From NCBI RefSeq assembly GCF_035222275.1, contig NW_026946359.1, positions 5,022,001 to 5,086,000 of the forward strand: DNA of 64,000 bases, read 5' to 3'. Below, one piece after another: positions 56,373 to 64,000 of this stretch; positions within the stretch are counted from its first letter, which is position 1, and every line of letters starts with the position of its first letter. The translations under genes were made by a program, and so were the position numbers. Under the pieces are notes generated by a model. It was not told the origin of the DNA. It saw nothing but the letters and a program-made list of their open reading frames with translations, and did no database searches. Source of the DNA: Podospora bellae-mahoneyi. Taxonomy: Eukaryota; Ascomycota; Sordariomycetes; Sordariales; Podosporaceae.

Positions 56373-56749
56373 TTTCTTATGGTGGATGGGGATGTGAGAG
56401 AGCAAAGGTTCAATGGAGAAGGAAGCATTGCATGGAGTTCTGGTTATGGGGGTATCTTGATTATTCATTATCTGGTGGTTGGCGTTTATGTTGGATATAT
56501 CAACGGGAGATGTGCCTGCCTCTCATCAAGGAGACCGCGTCTGGAAAATATACACCCTTGCCCACGTGTCTATCCATGTCGCACCACCCTGCTGCCGGGT
56601 TGTCCTTCTTCTCAGCGTACGCCGTCATCTCAGGGGGCATTCCTCGGCGCGCACGTGTACATACAACTCCGCCGCTATATGTGCTCTCATGGGCACAGCG
56701 CGACGATGGTTGTGTCGTCTCTTTCGTTTTCCTGCTTCCGCGGTCTCCC
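56373..56749. other. Intergenic between convergent genes
   Basis: 3' flanks of Rpc11 (+) and Med31 (-). Several overlapping short open frames here are chance; no gene seen. Confidence 0.5.
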
Positions 56750-57204
56750 TCAGCTCAACGACTCGCGATGCCACTCCACCGCAGCCTTCATTCCCTCGGT
56801 AACCAGCGCATGTGTCAAGTTCGGCGACAAGATATCCTTTCTGAAGCGCTCGACTTGAAGAAGCTCTAGCATCTTCAGACACGAAGTAGGATACGTGATA
56901 TACTGGAGATATGGCGGGCGCGTCCAGTATTGCAAGTAATCGAGGTAGGCAACGAAGGCGGGATTTTGGAGGAATTTCCGGGAGGCCAGGTAGTTAACAT
57001 ATTCTGGGTTCCCTAGGGCTTGGACAAACTGTCGAGTGTCAGCCAAACGCGAAGCAAGCCTGGTGAATGGGGAATGTGTTGGCTGACCTCCAATTCCAGC
57101 TCGAAACGTGTGTGGCCGCCGTACTTTGGCTCCTGCGAGGTCGCGTCGGGCACTGGAGGGGGATCTTGGGCTGAGCTGCCTATTGACATTGGTTCGGATG
57201 CCAT
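56750..57204 (-). CDS. MED31: Mediator complex subunit 31 (Med31/Soh1)
   Basis: Subunit of the Mediator middle module, needed for RNA polymerase II activation. Two exons on the minus strand: 57204-57088 (39 codons) and 57028-56750, 131 residues. The splice joins RFELELE to [19 protein letters not shown]. The core motif [20 protein letters not shown] followed by [19 protein letters not shown] is diagnostic of Med31 and essentially invariant in eukaryotes. The first 25 residues form a short variable Ser/Pro-rich leader. Convergent with Rpc11 and divergent from signal peptide peptidase. Confidence 0.97.
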
Positions 57205-57648
57205 GTTGTTGATGTTCAGGTGAGGCTCTCCAGGTCGCAGATCAGGTAAAGCGACGGTGCCTGGTTATCAAGGTGCTTGTGTGACGCAGTTGTTCAGGTC
57301 GAAAGCGCGGAAGTTGCCAGCGAAGAGCCGCTGAATGCAGGGAGCTTCACTGCGCTAAATCGGGCTTTTTCCAGGGACATGGCGCCCCACTTGCAGGGCT
57401 GCAGCTGCCTGCTCGGCCGTTTACTACAGCGGCAGCAAGGTGCGTACCGACCACCTCCCGTCGCCGGATGAAGGGTTCCAAGAGAACAACAACGCATTTG
57501 TGATAGCTCATACCACCAAAACTTGTATCACTCTACACTTACAACCATATTTTCAACAGTTTTCGCGGGGAAATTGTCGAGCGTAGAGTTATCGGGTCAC
57601 TTTCGGACCCCGCATCGCTTGGCCCTTGAGGCCTACCCATCTCTCAAG
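57205..57648. other. Divergent promoter, Med31 and signal peptide peptidase
   Basis: 444 bases between diverging start codons. An open frame upstream and in frame with the peptidase (from 57523) has no signal-peptide or family features and I start the peptidase at 57649. Confidence 0.5.
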
Positions 57649-59379
57649 ATGTCTTTAGAGAACACCACTTCCGAGTTGACAGATGGCCTCAGCAACACAA
57701 CCACCACCCAGGCCCCAGAACCAACCGCCTTTGCTTTAACACTACTACTGAGACCAGAATATCTCTCTGTTGTGATCAGCGCGCTATGCATCATTTGGCT
57801 AGGCGCTCATGGCTCACTTCGACGACCGCCCTCAGCGGCACCCATCAAGACGAAGAAAGGCCAGAAGCAGCCTAAAGAAGACAAATTCGCCGAAGGGCTC
57901 GCTGCTTCAGACGCCATCATGTTTCCCATCTTGGCCGGTATCCTTCTGATCAGCTTGTACTACCTCATCGAGTGGCTTCAGGACCCTGACATCTTGAACA
58001 AGTTCATGAGGGCTTACCTGTCCATCATGGCCGTTGCGAGTTTGGGCCGGCTGGCCGGAGATTCGCTGGATGTTCTGACGAGTTTGGTATTCCCGTCTAC
58101 CTGGGTTGATGGCAAGGGGACAGTGTATCGCATCGACTCGGACGAGCACCATCAGTATGTTGTCGACAAGGCCACTGGTCAGAACAAGGTTGTCCGGGAC
58201 CGGACGTCTCCCCTTCCTGGCTTCCTGTCTATTCTGGCGCCGTCAAAAAAAGCTGGGGATGTCCTCTGGCTGGTACGGCATCTTTTCACTGAGGAATGGA
58301 CTGTCAAGTTTGCGATGCATGGCTTGGTCTTTGTCAAGTTCAACATCAAGCTCAACGACTTGCTTGGGTTCATGGTTTCGATACCCTTTGCTGCGGCGTA
58401 CCATTATCTTGGCTGGAACATTTTGTCCAACATTATGAGTGCGGGGATGTGCTACGCTACGTTTATGCTTTTGTCGCCAACCTCGTTCGGGATCGGGACT
58501 ATGGTTTTGTGGGGGCTTTTTGTTTATGATATTGTCATGGTGTTCTATACGTAAGTCATTTTTCTTCCGAGATCTTGGCTGTCACAAGCTAACACCATCC
58601 GAAGTCCCTACATGATCACAGTCGCAACAAAGCTCGACGCCCCCATCAAGCTGGTCTTCGAGAACAACAAGAGCGTCAGCATGCTCGGTCTCGGCGACAT
58701 CGTCGTCCCCGGCATGCTTATGGGACTTGCACTTCGCTTTGACCTCTACCAATTCTACCAGAAGCAGATCAAGCTCGAACCTGTCGAGCTGGTTTCGGAG
58801 ACCCTGGCGGAGGATGGAACAAAATCGGTTATTACTACTGAGACTTGCGAACGTCGGGTCAAGGCTCCGTTTGTTGATCCCAGGGGACAGTGGGGCAACA
58901 GACTTTGGTGCACCCAATTTGGTGGTTTGTTTCCTGTCAAGGAGGCTACCTCGGTCCGGGCTGCCACCGCCTTTCCGAAACCCTACTTTTATGCCTCTAT
59001 GGTTGGGTACACCGCGGGTATGCTGGTCACGTTGACAATGTTGTTGGTTTTTAGACATGGTCAGCCGGCGCTGCTCTATCTGGTGCCTGGCGTTACCGGA
59101 GCGTTGTGGCTGACTGCTTTGGCGAGAGGTGAGTTAAAGGATGTGTGGGGGTATACTGAGGATGGGAGCCTTGACACGGAGGATGTGGTTGTCGATGTTG
59201 CGGGACAATCGAAGGTTGTGGAGAAGAAGGACGTGGAGGTCGAGAAGAAGGCTGGGGAGGTCGACAAGAAGGAGGGCAAGGAGAGCGGTGACAAGAAGGA
59301 TGACTCAGAGAGTTATGATGTCTTTCACTTCTCCATCTCCGCGCCGCGGATAGCGTCAAAGGTCATAAAAGCAACCTAG
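57649..59379 (+). CDS. Signal peptide peptidase (presenilin-type aspartyl protease)
   Basis: ER-membrane intramembrane protease that clears signal-peptide remnants and tail-anchored proteins. Two exons, 57649-58550 and 58605-59379, 558 residues. Nine hydrophobic helices are readable. Catalytic motifs: YD at Y293-D294 (FVYDIVMVFYT), GLGD with D332 (LGLGDIVVPG), and the PAL motif QPALLYLVP from Q454. An N-glycosylation-prone leader (SNTTTTQ) precedes the first helix. A loop of about 60 residues between the catalytic helices (EPVELVSETLAEDG onward) is longer than in animals. The tail is highly charged with repeated KK/E units (VEKKDVEVEKKAGEVDKKEG) and does not end in a KKXX retrieval signal. 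It converges with the phosphopantetheinyl transferase gene, 180 bases apart. Confidence 0.95.
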
Positions 59380-59559
59380 GGGTTTTACGAGGGACCCGAG
59401 CGGGGACCGTCTCGGAATTGGAACTATTGGGGCATTGCTATTACAGATTAGGGCGGGTTATGCATAGCGAGTGTTTCGTACGATGGCAGTTTTAGTCCCT
59501 AGAAGCGATGCATCGAGTGTGTTCACCAAGTCATTATTCATTCCTTCATTCACGCGACA

Positions 59560-60610
59560 CTACCTATTCGCCTCTGCAAAATCAAGCAGTTCGTCCAATT
59601 CCAGGAACTCATACGGGCCCAGCTCCCACCCCAGGGCATCCTCTTTGCGATCAGGCGTCCTCACGGCAGTGGCAATCATGTAATCCGGCCCCATAGACCT
59701 CAAACACATTTTCACATCCTCGACCTTTTCCCCCCGGAACCTGATATCAAACTTCCTGATCACTTGCGCGGTATCTGTGTCGACATCATCATCATCATCC
59801 TCCCTAGCGGGGACCTCCCACGCCTCTGTTGGTCTTGGAGGGCGGAAAGAGACAAACTCCAGCTCCCTCAGCCACTCGGCCAGGAGAGCCTCGCCCGTGA
59901 GCTTGATGTAAGCCTCCCTCAACGCCCAGAGCGCATAAAACGCGCGGAGCTTACCGTCGATGAGGTCCTCTGGCTTGGAACCGGATACCAAACCTGACAC
60001 GGCAGAGAGGACACGGTACTTGAGGTAGGTGACCTCGCCCGGGCCGAAGACGTCGGCGTGCATGTCCACGAAGCCGGGCCAGCCGGCGGGATCGGTGAGG
60101 ATCAGCTTGTGGTCGCGGTCGCGGCGTTCAGAGGTGCAGACTACGTCTACGCCTGTGTCTGCTTGTCCCGCGTGATAGTTGGCCACGGCGACGAGGGCGA
60201 CGAGGCCGGCTTGGTGGGTCACGTTGAAGGAGACGGGCTCTTGGCCGGTGGAGGGGTCGAGGTAGATGGGTTTTGTTTTGGAGTTGCGGGTTATGGTTGT
60301 GGCGGACCAGGGGGTGGGGGTGAGCTTGGTGATGGCGTAGTGCTTGAGGAGGTGGGAGGCGAGGGACATTTTGGCGTCGCGGACGTGGAAGTAGCGGAGG
60401 ACCGAGGCGCGTTCTGACTCTTGGAGGAGGGATAATGCTCGGGAGGCCTGGGAGGGGGGGTTAGTAAGATGGGATGAAACAGTTGGGGTGAGTGAATGGA
60501 CTTACATGAGTCTCGAGTTGTTTGGTTTGGGTGGCTTCGGGGTACCAGGGGCGGGTGTCTAGGATCCACTGGACGAGGACGGGTTCTTTTTTGTTTGATG
60601 GCGATGCCAT
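59560..60610 (-). CDS. 4'-phosphopantetheinyl transferase (Sfp/NpgA/Lys5 type)
   Basis: Transfers phosphopantetheine from CoA to carrier domains of lysine-biosynthetic aminoadipate reductase, polyketide synthases and NRPSs. Two exons on the minus strand: 60610-60506 (35 codons) and 60447-59560, 330 residues. The splice joins PEATQTKQLETH to ASRALSLLQESERAS, the usual start of the first subdomain. Motifs: SLASHLLKHYAI, FNVTHQAGLVALVAV, GVDVVCTSERRD (Mg-binding Asp) and the second metal/CoA motif FYALWALREAYIKLTGEAL. A short acidic insertion DDDDDVDTDT lies in the second half. Length and motif order fit the single Sfp-type enzyme of ascomycetes. No carrier-protein synthase lies in this window, so there is no local cluster. 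Confidence 0.95.
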
Positions 60611-62702
60611 GATTGAAGGGGGGGGCGGTTAGAATAAATCGAATGATTCTATTGTGAGTTTGGCGGTGAAAATGTTTCGGGATGTTGCTCATCAGATCAT
60701 GTAAAATGCACTGAGCGTTGTGAGTTCGGGAGGAGGAGCGGATGAGTGAAACCTCCGAGTGTGGAAAATGGGCTGAGGATTTGACTCGCTGCGACACACA
60801 ACGTCTCTTGCGATGGCGATTTATTTAAACCACAACCACCACCTCATTTTTCACAATCTCTCCCCTTTTCCCTTCACCCTCCCCCCAGTTATGAGGGGGG
60901 AGGGACGCCTTATTCATCCGCTCAGTCACACCCCGTCAATCATCGTCATTGTCTCCCTTCCTGTTTTCCCACCATCATCAAATGACGACCAGTCTCATTC
61001 GGACATTTCATATGCAAAACCCGCCATGACGACCTTGCACGCATCATCATCAGATTTTTCAGGCAGGCCCAGCATTTTTGCATTCATGATATTTCCAATT
61101 CGACGAAAAAATAGCGATTATCGGACGACTTCGAGCAAGACAACATTCTCAGTTCCGCTGAGGGGTTCCCACGACGAATGCGTTCCGGTCGTCACCTACC
61201 CGGAACCTCGACCAAAGCTCCGGACTCCGGTCCGGGCCGACCTAGTCGACACAGCCATTTTTCATCAATTGACCACACACATACACCACACCCCAAAGTG
61301 TCGATAGCATAGAACATGGTACCTATACGGTACTCGACCGTATCGCGCTCCGCTTGCCACCAAGGACAACAATCTTTTTTCGGTTCATCGCTTCACTCGC
61401 CAAATCGACTTATCCTTGTCTACACCCACCACCCGCTCATCACCCATCCCGTCATCATATGGTGATGAGATGAGATGAACGAGTCCCAAGCGTCGAGCCA
61501 CCGTTCCGCGGTTCTTGCTGCCCATTCCCCACGGGATGCCCGGCAAGAATTTCTTTCTCTCAAGGCTGGTGTTCCCCATTTTCCATGTTCCGATTCTCAC
61601 ATGAGTCGTTGAGCATACAAGTGAGTTGAGCCCCCTTTGTGAGAGAGCCGCGTTGAGCGTTTTACCACCCCTAGCTCCGTTGTTTTTTTTTCCCCTCTCT
61701 TCTTTCAAAAGAGAGAAAAGAACAACGTTGTAGCAAGGAAGCCATGCTCCGCGTTGCAGACTCCCGCCGGAAGAGCTTGCAGATAGCGTCTTTTGACCAA
61801 GGCGTGGTCTCGCTCCATGAGGCGGTTGCAGTTAGCCGTGTTGTAGCGTTGGATCAACAAGTGTTTCACTCCGTCCTTGGGAAAAAGCTTTTCGCTGGAA
61901 GGGCCACATCCTTTCTTGCATTCTTTTGTTGTGTGCAGGAGGGACGGGTAACCCCCCCACCTCTTAGCGAGGCGTTTGATTCACACTTTACACCGGAAGA
62001 GCCAAGCCTTGAGTCGAAAGATTCGGCATGTGCCTGAGGTGTATTGTGAATCCGCTGACGCTGGGGGGTAAACATGGGGGGTTGTCTGGTTGTCTGTTCA
62101 AACATGGGGAGACTTGAACCAGACGTCAATCTGTGGCGACCTGAAGCTTGAGAGGCTCCCAGGTTCAAAAGACTTTCTGTTTTTTTGTGGGACACAAGAA
62201 GAGAAAGAAAGATGATGTGACGTTGTAGTTGGAGACACGACTTTCAGCCCTCCATAAACGCCGAGAGTTGGGCAAATTCTCGAGTTCTGAGTCTTGATCT
62301 GCTGGCTATTTTCCATGTGTGGGAGAGTAGAAGGAGGTTAGGATGCAAAGGACACAATTACAGACAGTGATGGTAGATCTGTCGTTCATGTATATATGTG
62401 AAATGAGTCTATCGCCTAAAAAAAAGGAAAAAAAAGACAAAAAGGCGGGAGCCAACGCAAGACAGGTTGAACAGTGGCCTTGCCCACTGTGAAAAGCCAA
62501 AATTGAGCATGAAAACCCCCCCAAAAATATTATTACGTATTAATTATCCATGATTCTTGCCATGTCCAAAACGAGCCTGTGGGACAAGGACTCTTCATTG
62601 TCATCCACTCCGTTCTTTCTCGTCCAGATCAAATCTTGATCACCCCCTGCGGAACTTCGCCCTTCTAACAGACCTCAAGCTAATTGCACCAGTTGAAGTA
62701 GA
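60611..62702. other. Gene-poor stretch
   Basis: About 2.1 kb from the transferase start to the 3' end of the last gene. Open frames up to 164 codons (60813-61307) have His/Pro/Ser-rich random-looking translations and no splice partners. The T-rich run near 62,420-62,450 is unremarkable. No RNA gene or repeat family identified. Confidence 0.5.
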
Positions 62703-64000
62703 CTAAGGAGCAGAGGTAGGAAGTACACGACTTTCCTCACCACCAACAGGCCAAATCCCCAACTCACCCCCCCTAGTCTCATACCTCAGCCTGACATTTT
62801 TCGTCCTCTCCGCAATCTCCCTCATGGTGTCCACACCCGTAGTCTTTCCCCAACTGCCAGCAATAAACTCATTCAAGAACCTCGCCGTCAGCAGGGGGCT
62901 ATCTCGCCCCTTATTGGGAATCATCACCTTCCTGCATGCCAAATAAACCGCCAAAATGACAAACACAGCCGAAGCATTAATAGCAATCATGACGGCCATG
63001 GCTCTCCTCCACTTTACCTGCAGCACCGTCCGAATAAACGGCTTCTCGGACGCCCCCTTCTCCTTCGTGATCTTTGGTAATTGTCTCTGAGCACCGACGA
63101 ATCCCAAGATGGGTAACCTTGCAGCCAAGTGGGCGACATAGACCTCTTCCGCGATGGGGACCGGTCTCAGATACCAGTCAGACATCGTCTTCGTTGAGGG
63201 CAAGCCTTGACCAGCATAGTTGACAAGGTGGGTCTGTTTGTCCATGGCTGAATAAATGCGAGTGAATAGGTTGACAGGATCCATGTACTGGTTGATGCGT
63301 TCGTATGTTCCCATGCCGAGAAGCATGTAGGTTGCAAAGGACGAGTTGGACGATGGGATGAGTTCCGAGAAGACGGCCGGAGACAAGCCAGCCCGAGGCT
63401 CGGATGACGATCCAGAGTGCGCAGAAGAAGTGGAGAGGCAGGATGTGCATCCGAAATAGCTGGCGTTGCGTTTGTTTAAGTCCTTCCAGCTTAGGTGATC
63501 TTCCCTGTATATGTCTATTTGGGTACATGTCCCATCCCATGTCAATGATCCGTGCAAGGGTTCAGAGAAGGGGGGGGAGGGCGGGGGCGGGTGAATACTT
63601 ACAAGTCGTCATGCACCCTGACGTATTCTGACCGATTGTCTCCTCGTTGATACCAGCAGTCCAGATGTAATCGACAAACGCCGTTGGAAAATGTAAAAGA
63701 AGTCCAGAGAGTATCTGCAAGTACTCGGGATCATCACGTGGGATTTGTTCCATCTTTGTAGCTAAATTCGGCCACGATACCAGTTAGCAAGGAGACTTTA
63801 ATTGATCGACGCTCAAGGGAATCAAATTTACCCGTGACTTCTCCCACGCTCTTCCCATCCTGGTAAACCGTGCCATTATAAAAGTTCCGGACGATGCAGC
63901 TCGACGAGCTGTGGACGACATGGTCTTTGTTGGATTCGAATTCCAGACCGCGATACTCATTGAGGGAGAAGGTGTAAGTGAGCATGCGGCCCTCCACTGT
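62703..64000 (-). CDS. Membrane protein of unknown function, 5' end outside window
   Basis: Partial gene entering from the right edge on the minus strand. Visible exons are 64000-63832, 63761-63603 and 63514-62703; both visible introns restore frame (phase 1 after EVTG, where G plus CT makes Ala; then T plus AC makes Tyr after CMTT). The visible part begins MLTYTFSLNEYRGLEFESNK, which has no signal sequence because the true N terminus is missing. Extracellular-looking segments with Asn-glycosylation sites and paired cysteines (FGCTSCLS, SGCMTTC) are followed by one transmembrane helix, MAVMIAINASAVFVILAVYL, and a basic cytosolic tail. I do not recognise the family; similar-looking large multi-exon membrane proteins are common and uncharacterised in Sordariomycetes. 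Confidence 0.7.

Noticed and set aside
59560-60610. Phosphopantetheinyl transferase as sign of a secondary-metabolite cluster
   Set aside because: No PKS, NRPS or tailoring genes nearby; this enzyme serves carrier proteins genome-wide and lies among housekeeping genes.
60813-61307. 164-codon plus-strand open frame
   Set aside because: His/Ser/Pro-rich random translation in the promoter region of the phosphopantetheinyl transferase.

Overview
The window is nuclear DNA of a filamentous ascomycete (Pezizomycotina, most likely Sordariomycetes/Sordariales). The basis is dense genes with short introns (about 45-80 bp, GT...CTNAC...AG), CT-rich upstream regions, a CFEM protein, a GPI-tailed thaumatin-like protein, a HET-domain relic and a 2405-residue fungal myosin II. 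The species call is inference; no marker gene is present. About 22 protein genes look intact or nearly so. Two are clearly decayed, one is a fossil fragment, one runs off the right edge, and there are two tRNA-Asn genes. No transposon, LTR element, CRISPR or rRNA could be supported.

Layout. 0.7-21.2 kb is core cell biology: a peroxisomal acyl-CoA thioesterase (-), an ankyrin/PH/ORD oxysterol-binding protein (+), tRNA-Asn (-), a Red1/ZFC3H1-type nuclear RNA-surveillance protein (-), myosin II heavy chain (+) and a second, identical tRNA-Asn (+). 22.3-34.0 kb is accessory in character: a CFEM GPI protein, a broken relic of a chitinase-type gene, an orphan secreted protein, an orphan membrane protein whose start codon overlaps that of a divergent Gfo/Idh/MocA oxidoreductase, a 3'-truncated histidine acid phosphatase and a frameshifted HET-domain gene. 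34.0-41.8 kb returns to core genes: a PPIL1-type cyclophilin, SAGA subunit Sgf11, a Naa50-type acetyltransferase with an N-terminal PCNA-binding motif, and glucokinase. 42.2-48.7 kb is sparse, with one single-pass membrane protein carrying an Apple/PAN-like domain. 48.7-60.6 kb holds an HSPA12-like Hsp70, a thaumatin-like protein, a Yar1-like ankyrin protein, RNA polymerase III subunit C11, Mediator Med31, signal peptide peptidase and a 4'-phosphopantetheinyl transferase. The right edge carries the 3' part of an unrecognised membrane protein.

The core genes serve unrelated housekeeping functions; I see no biosynthetic cluster or operon-like unit. The most interesting signals are the PIP box on the Naa50-type acetyltransferase (a possible replication-fork link), the overlapping CATG start codons at 28152-28155, and the decayed island at 30.1-33.9 kb. 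Exon coordinates were derived by hand from splice consensus and reading-frame continuity. Every complete multi-exon model reported as a CDS was checked to give a length divisible by three. Residue numbers are approximate unless a motif is given.
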